DNA from: Glaciecola blandensis | GTDB taxonomy: Bacteria; Pseudomonadota; Gammaproteobacteria; Enterobacterales; Alteromonadaceae | DNA length: 64,000 bases | Reading direction: 5' to 3' | Assembly: GCF_031846165.1 (NCBI RefSeq) | Contig: NZ_JAVRIE010000002.1 | Span: forward strand, 1 to 64,000 | In this document: positions 44,662 to 53,839 of the stretch, piece by piece | Numbering within the stretch: the stretch's first letter is position 1 | Layout: every line of letters starts with the position of its first letter | Made by a program: the position numbers and the translations under genes | Notes under the pieces: generated by a model | Databases searched by the model: none | What the model was told of the DNA's origin: nothing | Seen by the model: only the letters and a program-made list of their open reading frames with translations

Positions 44662-46131
44662 GTGACAGGACGCACGACATTTTTCATTTCTCTTTTTATT
44701 GCTTTATTAGCGATTGTTTCGCCAAGCAAGGCTTCACCTTGGGTAGGCACAGTAGATAAGCAGTTGCATTACGATCTTCAAACGCTTCAAGAATGGGGTT
44801 ATTTAGATGCCACCGTGATCACTTACCCGGTGCCATGGAGAGGTGTTGCTGACCAAATAATGAAACTCGACATCGCTAAAATGCCGAATATTCCTAAACA
44901 GGCTGCGCAGCGTTTAGACCATTATTTGTACTTACAGAAACAGCAAAAAAGACGCACCTTTCTTGAGATCCAAGGCGCAACGAGCGAACCTCGCCTTACG
45001 TCATTGGATGGTGTCGAAGATGTGAAAGCGTCTGTCAAAATAACCAATGAATTCTATTGGCAACGTTTTAGTGCGCAACTCAGCGTAAATTACCAATCGG
45101 GTGGTAAAAAGAATCTAGATAACAGTTTCTTAGCATACCAATTTGGAGAGTGGAATTTGCGTGCGGGCGCAATCGACCAGTGGTGGGGGCCCGGTCAATC
45201 GAGCAGTCTAATTTTATCGAATAACGCACGGCCAATCCCAACATTAGCACTGAGCCGCTCAAGTGCTACACGTTCTGAAAGCCCTTGGCTCTCGTGGTTA
45301 GGTCCTTGGTATTTAACTAGCCAAATCGGGCGCTTGGAAGAAGACCGAGCAGTGCCTAACACAAACTTATTACTTAACCGTTTTACCTTCAGCCCGTTAA
45401 AGCGCCTTGAAATTGGTGCATCTTGGGCAGTAATGTGGGGAGGCGAGGGCAATCCCAGTGGGTTGAGTGCGCTGCTCGACGTTGTCACATTCCAAGAAGT
45501 CTGCCTTCGCCGTGAAAGCTGCACTAAAGACCAGCTGACGAAAGCAGGCAATCATTTAGCCGGATATGATATCAAATATAGTTTCGAAGTATTCAATCGT
45601 CCTATCTCTATTTATGCACAACGCATCGGTGAAGATTCAAAAAGCGGTATTCGCATCACCGATAACGCAAACTTAGTTGGTTTATCGACTTATATTGGCA
45701 ACGCAAAAGTGTACTTGGAAACGAGCGATACTAATATTTCTTGTGGTGGTGACGATGATACCAGTGTGAATTGTTTCTATGAAAATGGGACCTATTCAAG
45801 CGGATATCGATACCGAAACAGAGTTATTGGAAGCACTTTTGATAGTGACGCAAAGCAACTCACGCTTGGCACGAATATACGCTTTGAGGGTGGCGCTTTA
45901 GCTGAGGTTATTTTGCGTGTTGCTGAGCTGAACAAAGATGGGACAAGACCTTCTCCTGTGTTAACGGATGCAGTGACTGAAGACTTGGTACAAGTGAGTG
46001 GGTTTTACCAAAGACCCTTTGGAAATTGGTTGTTAAAAGCAGGTGGAAGTATCGAATCACGAGACCTTGTCGACCAAGGCAGCGAAGTTGACGCCTTGCT
46101 TTATCTTAACGCTACTTACGCGTTTGATTAA
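44662..46131 (+). CDS. Wzi-family capsule assembly / outer-membrane beta-barrel protein
   Basis: It has a GTG start with a signal peptide ending SKAS-P. The N-terminal DKQLHYDLQTLQEWGYLD and VPWRGVADQI match the Wzi family periplasmic segment. The rest is alternating beta strands of an outer-membrane barrel ending in an aromatic residue plus Asp (LYLNATYAFD). Wzi proteins attach or organise capsule at the cell surface. A four-Cys stretch (CLRRESC and CGGDDDTSVNC) may form disulfides in outer loops. It is transcribed alone between coaD and a GGDEF-EAL gene. Confidence 0.85.
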   Translation: MTGRTTFFISLFIALLAIVSPSKASPWVGTVDKQLHYDLQTLQEWGYLDATVITYPVPWRGVADQIMKLDIAKMPNIPKQAAQRLDHYLYLQKQQKRRTFLEIQGATSEPRLTSLDGVEDVKASVKITNEFYWQRFSAQLSVNYQSGGKKNLDNSFLAYQFGEWNLRAGAIDQWWGPGQSSSLILSNNARPIPTLALSRSSATRSESPWLSWLGPWYLTSQIGRLEEDRAVPNTNLLLNRFTFSPLKRLEIGASWAVMWGGEGNPSGLSALLDVVTFQEVCLRRESCTKDQLTKAGNHLAGYDIKYSFEVFNRPISIYAQRIGEDSKSGIRITDNANLVGLSTYIGNAKVYLETSDTNISCGGDDDTSVNCFYENGTYSSGYRYRNRVIGSTFDSDAKQLTLGTNIRFEGGALAEVILRVAELNKDGTRPSPVLTDAVTEDLVQVSGFYQRPFGNWLLKAGGSIESRDLVDQGSEVDALLYLNATYAFD

Positions 46132-46302
46132 GGTTTTGACATAAGCCAAATTGCTGACCTCCTTTTTGGAAGGAAATTTGGGGATAAACACTGACGATAA
46201 AACACTCAGTTGTATATATTCTGCTTGTGGTCTATTCTTGAGCAAATAAGATTGTTAGTGATCACTATAATTTATGATGTGGTGGTTGAAAGCTTTACTC
46301 CT

Positions 46303-46308
46303 GAGGAG
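46303..46308 (+). promoter_or_regulatory. Shine-Dalgarno site supporting a TTG start
   Basis: GAGGAG lies 7 bases ahead of TTG at 46316, which is in frame with the GGDEF-EAL protein. The ATG pair at 46274 has no such site. This decides for the shorter protein. Confidence 0.55.
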
Positions 46309-46315
46309 ATCCAGC

Positions 46316-48652
46316 TTGAGAGTTGCTCCATTACCGCCTAACGAAAAAGACCGAATTTCGGTATTACAGAAGTTAAATATTTTAGATTCGGAAAAAGAAG
46401 AGCGCTTTGATCGAATTACCCGCTTAGCCGCAAGTATTTGCAGGTGCCAATTCTCTACGATCTCATTTATCGACGCTGATCGACAATGGTTTAAGTCCGA
46501 CGTTAACCTTGGGCTCAATGAAACCCCTCGCTCATCTTCTTTTTGCTCTCATACCATTCTCAGAAATGACATCTTTATTATTCCAGACACCCTCAATAAC
46601 GAAGATTTCAATAACAACCCATTTGTTATCAATGCGCCTTTTATTCGATTTTATGCGGGTGTTAAGATTTCTATTGAGGGTCATCATATTGGTTCGCTTT
46701 GTGTTTTTGACACCAAACCGGGGACTTTGAGTGATGAGCAAGTTCGAGCGCTTAAGGATCTTGTCACGATTGTTGAAGATGAATTAAATAAAGACAGGGC
46801 GTTGAGTACGCAATTATTAGGCCTTAGACTACAAAAGAAGCTTGAAGAAACGCAGAAATTAGCGCGTGTTAGAGATGTTTTGTTAGAAAAGGTGGTTAGT
46901 TCATTCTCGCTACAGCCGGTTCTTGAAGAGATTGTGACTGCGGTAGAACAAGAATACGTCGGACAATATTGCAGTATTTTGTTGCTAGATGGCACGCGCT
47001 TATTGCTAGGGGCTGGGCCCTCATTACCTCAGTTCTATAACGAGGCTATCCACGGTGTTGAAATCGGTGTAGGTCAAGGTTCATGCGGTACTACAGCGTT
47101 CACAGGTAAACGGACGGTGGTAGATAATGTCAGCACACATCCTTATTGGACAGATTGGGCCTCTATCGCGGAAAAAGCTGGATTGGCAGCCTGCTGGTCA
47201 GAACCTATAAAATCTGCTGATGGCAAAGTTTTAGGTACCTTCGCTATTTACCATTCAACTCCAACACTGCCAACAGCAGAAGAACTCAACAGAATAGAGC
47301 AGTTCGCACATGTTGCCAGTATTGCAATTGAACGTTATCACGCAAGTGAGCTTATCTGGCGTCAAGCCAATTTAGATGAACTCACTATGCTTCCAAATAG
47401 AAGCGTAATGCAGAAACACTTGAAGCGCGCCTTAGCGGCAGCGAATAGCAATGGAACATTAGTCGCTGTTATGTTTATCGATTTAGATAACTTTAAAGAT
47501 ATTAACGATACTTTGGGCCATAGCACTGGTGACGATCTACTGATAGCGTGTTCGAAACGAATAAAGAGCTCTATTGCTCAAAAAGATATAGTAGCTCGCT
47601 TGGGTGGTGATGAGTTTATTGTAATATTGAATGATATTACTCAAGTATCTGACATTGACACTGTAGCCAACAAGCTCATCGAAAAAATAAGCCAAGGATT
47701 TCAGCTGCAAGATGAGTTTGTTTACACTACCGCCAGTATTGGTATCACCGTCTACCCAAATGATTCTAACAATGTTTCGAGCCTCTTAAAAAATGCAGAT
47801 CAGGCCATGTACGGAGCGAAAGCGATAGGCAAAAACAAGTACCATTACTATACCAAAAGTATGCGAGAGCAGGCCTTAAAACGCGTCACTTTGATCAGTG
47901 ACATGCGTAACGCAATCAAGAATGAAGAGTTTTTTGTGTTGTACCAGCCTATATATGACTTGAAGACAGGGAAAATAACCAAAGCAGAAGCTTTGATTCG
48001 TTGGCAACACCCGACTCATGGCGTAGTTAGCCCCTATGACTTTATCCCTTTAGCTGAGGAAACCGGCCTAATTAATGAAATAAGTGATTGGGTTTTTGAG
48101 CAAGTTTGCAAAAACATTTGTTATTGGCGCCAGCACTATTTACCGGAATTACAAGTCTGTATCAATACATCGCCAATGCAGTATGTAGACACAGAAAATG
48201 GAATTGCTACTTGGTTAGAGCATCTTCGGAAGTCGGAAATATCCCCGCAAGCTATTGTGTTAGAAATAACTGAGCGTTTGCTGATGAGTGCTGACCATAC
48301 AGTTTCTGATATATTAGCTCAATTTCGAGCTGCGGGTGTGCAAGTAGCTCTTGATGACTTTGGTACCGGTTATTCTTCTATCTCCTACTTACAAAAATTT
48401 ACAACAGACATTATAAAAATAGATAAGTCATTTGTACATTCGATAAATGACTCCAAGATCAATAGAACCCTGTGTGAGATAATCATCATGTTGGGGAAAA
48501 AACTAAACCTACAAGTTGTCGCTGAGGGAATTGAAACTAGCGAACAGAATGAGATCCTACAGGCTTTGCAATGCGATTTTGCACAAGGCTATTTATTTTC
48601 TAAACCGATAGAGCCTGAGGAATTAACGGCCTTATTGCGCGATTCAAGCTGA
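46316..48652 (+). CDS. GAF-GAF-GGDEF-EAL c-di-GMP signalling protein
   Basis: Using the TTG start the protein has 778 residues. The first GAF domain begins at once (APLPPNEKDRISVLQKL, FIDADRQWFKS). A second GAF spans about 185-335 (CGTTAFTGKRTVVDNV). GGDEF follows at about residue 430 with the intact motif ARLGGDEF, but no RxxD inhibitory site stands before it. The EAL domain is intact (KAEALIRWQHP near 558, DDFGTGYSS, VAEGIE). It may therefore both make and break c-di-GMP, or mainly break it. An ATG at 46274 would add 14 residues. The stop overlaps kdkA by 9 bases. Confidence 0.9.
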   Translation: MRVAPLPPNEKDRISVLQKLNILDSEKEERFDRITRLAASICRCQFSTISFIDADRQWFKSDVNLGLNETPRSSSFCSHTILRNDIFIIPDTLNNEDFNNNPFVINAPFIRFYAGVKISIEGHHIGSLCVFDTKPGTLSDEQVRALKDLVTIVEDELNKDRALSTQLLGLRLQKKLEETQKLARVRDVLLEKVVSSFSLQPVLEEIVTAVEQEYVGQYCSILLLDGTRLLLGAGPSLPQFYNEAIHGVEIGVGQGSCGTTAFTGKRTVVDNVSTHPYWTDWASIAEKAGLAACWSEPIKSADGKVLGTFAIYHSTPTLPTAEELNRIEQFAHVASIAIERYHASELIWRQANLDELTMLPNRSVMQKHLKRALAAANSNGTLVAVMFIDLDNFKDINDTLGHSTGDDLLIACSKRIKSSIAQKDIVARLGGDEFIVILNDITQVSDIDTVANKLIEKISQGFQLQDEFVYTTASIGITVYPNDSNNVSSLLKNADQAMYGAKAIGKNKYHYYTKSMREQALKRVTLISDMRNAIKNEEFFVLYQPIYDLKTGKITKAEALIRWQHPTHGVVSPYDFIPLAEETGLINEISDWVFEQVCKNICYWRQHYLPELQVCINTSPMQYVDTENGIATWLEHLRKSEISPQAIVLEITERLLMSADHTVSDILAQFRAAGVQVALDDFGTGYSSISYLQKFTTDIIKIDKSFVHSINDSKINRTLCEIIIMLGKKLNLQVVAEGIETSEQNEILQALQCDFAQGYLFSKPIEPEELTALLRDSS

Positions 48653-49429
48653 TTGATAACCTTGAGTAAACCAGTGCCAGTTTTCTTCGCTGAAGAAATA
48701 CTGGTCCTGTTTATTGCATTGCTTGTCGAGTGAACGTCTGAAGCGAGCCAAGTTTTCTATTTTCCAATTTTCACCTTTTCTCTCTTTGCAGCCATCAAAA
48801 TCAAGAATGAATACTTTTGTCATCCCGATTTTATCTAACTCTTTGCTATTCATATTTGCCTGCAAAAGCAGGTTTTTCACGTTGAGGTCGGTGTGGCAAA
48901 CTTGAGCGTTGTGCAGGAGCTTAATGGTTTTGCCTATCTCCAACCAAATAGGTTTGTCTAAGCTGGTTTGCATTAAAAGCTGATGCAACTCCTGAGATTC
49001 TTCAATAGCGCCAGTAATAATATCAGCGCTATAACTAAGCCCTCTTCTTTGTACTTTCGCCGCCAAGGGCTTTGGTACGTTCAATCCGGCATTAAATAAC
49101 TTGCAGAGCATTGATAGCTCTCTGTAAGGGCGAGTTTGTTGTATGCCGGTAAAAACAAAATTATCGTCAGTGAGTTTAGCTACCATGCCGCCGCGGAAAT
49201 AATGTCTCAGTACACACTTTTCATCCATGGCTTCAAAAAAATAAACCATACCTCGACCAGATGCGGTTTCGCTCACTAAACCTTCAGAAACTAACCAGTC
49301 TGGCTGAAAAAGCTGCAGGTATTTCGCCACGTTGATATCTAGAGAGCCGCGCACAATATCACGTTGCCAGTGACTATCTCTCACTAGCATCAGCTGTTCA
49401 TCGGGGTTAATAGAGTATAGTTCTATCAT
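48644..49429 (-). CDS. kdkA: 3-deoxy-D-manno-octulosonic acid kinase
   Basis: KdkA phosphorylates Kdo in the lipopolysaccharide inner core. Features: RGSLDINVAKYL-type start region, GRGMVYFF, LRHYFRGGMVAKL and the kinase catalytic loop CHTDLNVKNLLL, with the metal-binding FILDFDGC and KIENLARFRRSLDK. From the ATG at 49429 the length is 261 residues; the TTG at 49444 is less likely. It is divergent from a GT9 glycosyltransferase gene. Organisms with KdkA usually carry a single phosphorylated Kdo instead of two. Confidence 0.93.
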   Translation of the reverse strand: MIELYSINPDEQLMLVRDSHWQRDIVRGSLDINVAKYLQLFQPDWLVSEGLVSETASGRGMVYFFEAMDEKCVLRHYFRGGMVAKLTDDNFVFTGIQQTRPYRELSMLCKLFNAGLNVPKPLAAKVQRRGLSYSADIITGAIEESQELHQLLMQTSLDKPIWLEIGKTIKLLHNAQVCHTDLNVKNLLLQANMNSKELDKIGMTKVFILDFDGCKERKGENWKIENLARFRRSLDKQCNKQDQYFFSEENWHWFTQGYQSA

Positions 49430-49514
49430 ATTGATATTTACCAAGCGCTCTGTAAAAGCTTAGGATTTGGTGTAACATAACAAAAAAAACGACATTTCGC
49501 CTTACGGATTTCAT

Positions 49515-50558
49515 TTGAGCCAAGCTTTTCAACTCTGTATTTTACGACTTTCTGCTATTGGAGACGTTTGTCACGCCGTGGCAATGGTGACTCGCATACG
49601 AAAACATCGCCCTGATATTAAAATTACCTGGATCATCGGAAAGGTCGAATATCAACTTCTCAAGGGGATGCAAGGTGTTGAATTTATCGTCTATGACAAA
49701 AAAGCAGGTAAGCAAGCGAAAGAAAGCGTAAAAGAAGCACTCGGTGATAGAGTCTTCGATGCACTGTTTGTGATGCAAGTTGCCCTTCGTGCGAATTTAT
49801 TATCCAAAGTCATAAAAGCGAAAAGACGCATTGGTTTTGATTGGAAGCGCAGTAAAGAAGGTCATCGATTCTTCACTAATGAACGTATCGCTCCTCAACG
49901 CTACGCCCATGTCCTAGAGGGGTTTATGGGTTTTGCTGATGCGATAGGCATTCCCAAAGATCCAGAGCCTAGTTGGGATATGCCGTTGTCTGAAAGCGAC
50001 TGGCAATGGGCAAGAGAGCAAACCCAGCATCTTGGCAAGTATATCGTGATTAGTCCCGCGGCGTCGAAGGCAGAAAGGAATTGGACTGTACACGGTTACG
50101 TAGCTGTAGCTGAGTACTTAAGCGAGAAAGATTACAAGGTAGTGCTGTGCGGTGGCCCCGGTCCTTTAGACGCTGAAATTTCTGCTAAAATAAAAGAACA
50201 AAGTCAGCATATCGATCTTGACCTCGTTGGAAAAACAAGTTTAAAACAAATGTTAGCATTGCTTGCAGATGCTCAATTAGTGATTGCGCCAGATACTGGG
50301 CCGGCACATATGGCAACCGCCATGGGCACTCGCGTTATTGGCTTATATGCCCATAGCAACTACCGACGTACCGGGCCATACTTATCGCAAGACTACGTGG
50401 GCTCTGTCTATGAAGTGAATATAAAAGAGCAAAAGGGCAAAGAGTGGGTTTATTTACCTTGGGGAACACGCGCTAAAGGTAAAGATTTAATGACGCATTT
50501 ACTGGTACAAACAGTGTTGAAAAAGGTGGATTTAGCCCTTCGTCACCTAGACACATAG
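49515..50558 (+). CDS. Glycosyltransferase family 9 (heptosyltransferase-like)
   Basis: The start LCILRLSAIGDVCHAVAM and the end-domain motif APDTGPAHMATAMGTRVIGLY are diagnostic of GT9 enzymes such as WaaC and WaaF. These move ADP-heptose onto Kdo of the inner core. The start is TTG at 49515 with only a weak upstream ribosome site. Next to kdkA it most likely adds the first heptose to phospho-Kdo, but other GT9 roles are possible. Length is 347 residues. Confidence 0.88.
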   Translation: MSQAFQLCILRLSAIGDVCHAVAMVTRIRKHRPDIKITWIIGKVEYQLLKGMQGVEFIVYDKKAGKQAKESVKEALGDRVFDALFVMQVALRANLLSKVIKAKRRIGFDWKRSKEGHRFFTNERIAPQRYAHVLEGFMGFADAIGIPKDPEPSWDMPLSESDWQWAREQTQHLGKYIVISPAASKAERNWTVHGYVAVAEYLSEKDYKVVLCGGPGPLDAEISAKIKEQSQHIDLDLVGKTSLKQMLALLADAQLVIAPDTGPAHMATAMGTRVIGLYAHSNYRRTGPYLSQDYVGSVYEVNIKEQKGKEWVYLPWGTRAKGKDLMTHLLVQTVLKKVDLALRHLDT

Positions 50559-50612
50559 AGCACAATACTGGACAATGCGCGAGTCTAAGAACATGCAACC
50601 TGAGGGTAATCT

Positions 50613-51806
50613 ATGTCACAAGGTTTTATCTCACACATTCAAGCGCAATTGGATGCCACTAAAGCAGATGGTTTATACAAAAATGAGCGCGTAATCACGT
50701 CACAACAACATGCCGACATTAAAGTCGCAGGTGGCGATGACGTTATCAACTTCTGCGCGAATAACTACCTTGGTTTAGCCAACCATCCAGACCTTATCGC
50801 GGCAGCGAAAGCTGGCTTAGATTCTCATGGTTTTGGCGTTGCATCTGTTCGTTTTATTTGCGGCACGCAAGATATACACAAAGAACTTGAGCAAAAAATC
50901 AGTGAATTCTTAGGTACAGAAGATACCATTCTCTATCCCTCTTGCTTTGACGCGAATGGTGGTTTGTTTGAAACCGTTCTCGAAAAGGAAGATGCGGTTA
51001 TTTCCGATGCATTAAATCACGCCAGTATCATTGATGGTGTACGCCTGAGTAAAGCCATGCGCTATCGTTATGCAAGTAATGATATGGCAGCGCTTGAAGA
51101 ACAGCTAATCAAAGCGACAGAGGATGGCGCACGCTTTAAGTTGATCGCAACTGATGGTGTGTTTTCAATGGACGGCGTTATTGCTGATTTGAAAGGTATT
51201 TGTGACCTTGCTGATAAATACGATGCGATGGTCATGGTCGATGATTGCCATGCTACCGGTTTCGTTGGTGAAAACGGCAAAGGTAGTCATGAGTACTGCG
51301 ATGTTATGGGCCGAGTGGATATATTAACAGGTACCTTAGGTAAAGCGCTCGGTGGTGCATCTGGTGGTTATACTTCAGGTAAAAAAGAAGTGATTGATTG
51401 GTTGCGTCAACGTTCACGTCCTTACTTATTTTCTAACTCTGTTGCGCCTCCTATCGTATCAGCCTCGTTGAAAGTATTCGATATGATGGCAAACGGTAAA
51501 GACCTTCGCGATGCATTGATCCGAAACTCTTTGCACTTCAGAACTCGCATGGAAGATGCTGGTTTTACACTTTCGGGCAAAGATCACGCCATCATCCCTG
51601 TCATGTTAGGCGATGCAAAACTTGCCAGTGTCATGGCTGAAAAAATGTTAGAGCGTGGTATCTACGTGGTTGGTTTTTCTTTCCCAGTCGTACCTAAGGG
51701 CAAGGCAAGAATCCGCACACAAATGTCGGCAGCTCATTCTATTGCTCACATTGATAAAGCGGTAGACGCATTTATTGAAGTTGGTAAAGAATTAGGAGTG
51801 ATTTAA
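50613..51806 (+). CDS. kbl: Glycine C-acetyltransferase (2-amino-3-ketobutyrate CoA ligase)
   Basis: This PLP enzyme splits 2-amino-3-ketobutyrate with CoA into glycine and acetyl-CoA. The sequence has FCANNYLGLANHPDLI, SVRFICGTQDIHKELE, VDDCHATGFVGENG and the Lys loop TLGKALGGASGGY. Length is 397 residues. TGAGGGTAA supplies the ribosome site. Its stop overlaps the tdh start by one base (TAATG), and the two enzymes act in sequence on threonine. Confidence 0.97.
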   Translation: MSQGFISHIQAQLDATKADGLYKNERVITSQQHADIKVAGGDDVINFCANNYLGLANHPDLIAAAKAGLDSHGFGVASVRFICGTQDIHKELEQKISEFLGTEDTILYPSCFDANGGLFETVLEKEDAVISDALNHASIIDGVRLSKAMRYRYASNDMAALEEQLIKATEDGARFKLIATDGVFSMDGVIADLKGICDLADKYDAMVMVDDCHATGFVGENGKGSHEYCDVMGRVDILTGTLGKALGGASGGYTSGKKEVIDWLRQRSRPYLFSNSVAPPIVSASLKVFDMMANGKDLRDALIRNSLHFRTRMEDAGFTLSGKDHAIIPVMLGDAKLASVMAEKMLERGIYVVGFSFPVVPKGKARIRTQMSAAHSIAHIDKAVDAFIEVGKELGVI

Positions 51807-52864
51807 TGAATTCTCCCGCTAACCCTCAGCAAATGAAATCACTTGCTAAGCTGCATCGCGAGCCTGGTATATGGATGGCTGATAACCCGGTGCCTGAAAT
51901 TGGCCCGAATGACTTATTAATTAAGATCCGCAAAACCGCGATTTGTGGTACCGACATGCACATCTTTAATTGGGATGAATGGTCGCAACAGACTATTCCA
52001 GTGCCTATGATTGTTGGTCACGAGTATGTAGGTGAAGTAGTCAAGATTGGGCAAGAAGTCGCTGGTTTTACCCTAGGTGACAGAGTGTCGGGTGAAGGGC
52101 ATATTACCTGTGGTCATTGCCGAAACTGTCGTGCTGGACGCCGCCACTTATGCCGCAACACAACCGGCGTTGGTGTAAACCGTCAAGGTGCGTTTGCGGA
52201 GTATCTTGTGATACCTGCATTCAATGCATTTAAAATTCCTGCCAATATCAGTGATGATATGGCGGCGATTTTTGACCCGTTTGGCAATGCTGTTCACACT
52301 GCTTTGTCTTTCGATTTAGTCGGTGAAGATGTACTGATCACGGGTGCTGGTCCGATTGGGATTATGGCGGCTGCTGTTGCAAAACATGTTGGTGCTCGTC
52401 ATGTGGTGATTACTGATATTAATGACTATCGTCTTGATTTAGCCAAAAAGATGGGCGCAAGCCGTGTGGTGAATGTGGCGTCAGAAAACCTTAAAGACGT
52501 GATGAACGAACTCGGCATGACAGAAGGGTTTGATATTGGACTCGAAATGTCGGGCGTGCCAAGCGCATTTCGTGACATGTTAGATAAAATGAACCATGGT
52601 GGCAAAATTGCCATGTTAGGTATTCCACCACAAGATGTCGCCGTGGATTGGAACCAAGTGATATTCAAAGGACTCACGATCAAAGGCATATACGGCCGAG
52701 AAATGTTTGAAACTTGGTATAAAATGGTCAGTCTATTACAAAGTGGTCTGGATCTTTCGCCAATTATCACTCACCAGTTTGGCATAGATGATTTTGCGAA
52801 AGGCTTTGAAACCATGGGCTCTGGGCGTTCAGGTAAGGTATTATTAAACTGGCAGGCCGATTAG
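51806..52864 (+). CDS. tdh: L-threonine 3-dehydrogenase
   Basis: This zinc, NAD-dependent enzyme oxidises threonine to 2-amino-3-ketobutyrate, the substrate of Kbl. Features: RKTAICGTDMHIFNWDEW, the four-Cys structural zinc site CGHCRNCRAGRRHLC and GAGPIGIMAAAVAKH. The ATG at 51806 has AGGAGTG upstream and gives 352 residues; the usual family start would be the ATG at 51833, so there is a nine-residue N-terminal extension. Confidence 0.97.
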   Translation: MNSPANPQQMKSLAKLHREPGIWMADNPVPEIGPNDLLIKIRKTAICGTDMHIFNWDEWSQQTIPVPMIVGHEYVGEVVKIGQEVAGFTLGDRVSGEGHITCGHCRNCRAGRRHLCRNTTGVGVNRQGAFAEYLVIPAFNAFKIPANISDDMAAIFDPFGNAVHTALSFDLVGEDVLITGAGPIGIMAAAVAKHVGARHVVITDINDYRLDLAKKMGASRVVNVASENLKDVMNELGMTEGFDIGLEMSGVPSAFRDMLDKMNHGGKIAMLGIPPQDVAVDWNQVIFKGLTIKGIYGREMFETWYKMVSLLQSGLDLSPIITHQFGIDDFAKGFETMGSGRSGKVLLNWQAD

Positions 52865-52892
52865 TCGAACCCAAGAAAAATAAAGGTGTTAT

Positions 52893-53219
52893 ATGGAACA
52901 GTTTGCACACATTTCGATCGTAGACACAAAAGCAAAGCTTGATGAAGGCAGCGCTAAGATTGTAGACATTCGTGACGATCAATCGTTTGAGCAGGCTCAT
53001 ATTCCCGGTTCAATCCAATTGAATAATGGCAGCATTGCTCAGTTTATGAATGAGAATGACTTTGATACGCCAGTAGTCGTGGTCTGCTACCATGGACACA
53101 GCTCTCAACAAGCAGCCCAATACCTTCTGCATCAAGGCTTTGAGGAAGTATATAGTATGGACGGCGGTTTTGAGATGTGGCGACAACAGTTTCCCATTGA
53201 AGCTGGCGATCGCTCTTGA
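52893..53219 (+). CDS. glpE: Thiosulfate sulfurtransferase GlpE (single-domain rhodanese)
   Basis: The 108-residue protein has VDIRDDQSFEQAHIPGSIQL and the active loop VVCYHGHSSQQAA with Cys65. It moves sulfur from thiosulfate to cyanide or thiols such as thioredoxin. It lies 28 bases after tdh and overlaps glpG by 4 bases, the same glpE-glpG pairing as in E. coli. No glpR follows. Confidence 0.95.
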   Translation: MEQFAHISIVDTKAKLDEGSAKIVDIRDDQSFEQAHIPGSIQLNNGSIAQFMNENDFDTPVVVVCYHGHSSQQAAQYLLHQGFEEVYSMDGGFEMWRQQFPIEAGDRS

Positions 53220-53839
53220 GTTTTCCCGAGCCGAATAAATCCGGGGGGGCACCTCCTTGGTTGCAAATGGCGAAACAAACGCCTTTTACATCTATTATTC
53301 TACTTATATGTGCTCTTGTTTATATCTTTAGCTATTTCGGTGCATTTCAGCCCATCGCCCAAGCAATCAGTATTCGTCCAATTGGCGTGCTAACACAAAC
53401 ACATGAGTGGTGGCGTCTTATTGGGCCTGTATTCCTGCATTTTAGCATGCTGCATATCGTATTTAATCTTTTATGGTGGTGGGTATTAGGAACGCAATTA
53501 GAGCGAATGTTTGGCACGACTTCGTTAGTCATTATGTTTTTAATATCTGGCGTCGCGTCAAACGTCGCACAGCTGTTGATTTCGGGGCCTAATTTCGGCG
53601 GTCTATCTGGCGTAGTGTATGCATTATTCGGTTTTGTTTGGTGGATTGGCTGGTTGCGCCCGCAATGGGGAATTGGCTTACCAAGAAACTTAGTGTTGTT
53701 TTTACTAGCTTGGTTGGCGCTGGGTTACGCTGATGTTTTGTGGGTGAATATGGCGAACGAGGCACATCTGTTTGGCTTAATATCAGGGTGTTTGATGGCA
53801 CTCGCGAGCCACCAAATTGCAGGTATTAAAAAGAACTAA
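53216..53839 (+). CDS. glpG: Rhomboid intramembrane serine protease GlpG, short form
   Basis: The six-helix rhomboid core is present: HFSMLHIVFNLLWWW, catalytic Ser131 in GGLSGVVYALFG and His184 in NEAHLFGL. The roughly 85-residue cytoplasmic N-terminal domain of E. coli GlpG is absent; only 20 residues precede the first helix. The start is a TTG within the TTGA overlap with glpE; ATG at 53267 is an alternative. The last four bases overlap the convergent FliL-like gene. Confidence 0.93.
   Translation: MSFPEPNKSGGAPPWLQMAKQTPFTSIILLICALVYIFSYFGAFQPIAQAISIRPIGVLTQTHEWWRLIGPVFLHFSMLHIVFNLLWWWVLGTQLERMFGTTSLVIMFLISGVASNVAQLLISGPNFGGLSGVVYALFGFVWWIGWLRPQWGIGLPRNLVLFLLAWLALGYADVLWVNMANEAHLFGLISGCLMALASHQIAGIKKN

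Noticed and set aside
53250..53258. CACCTCCTT in the glpG coding start, identical to the 16S rRNA 3' tail
   Set aside because: It encodes ordinary Pro codons; a nine-base match is expected occasionally and no pairing partner that would affect translation is visible.
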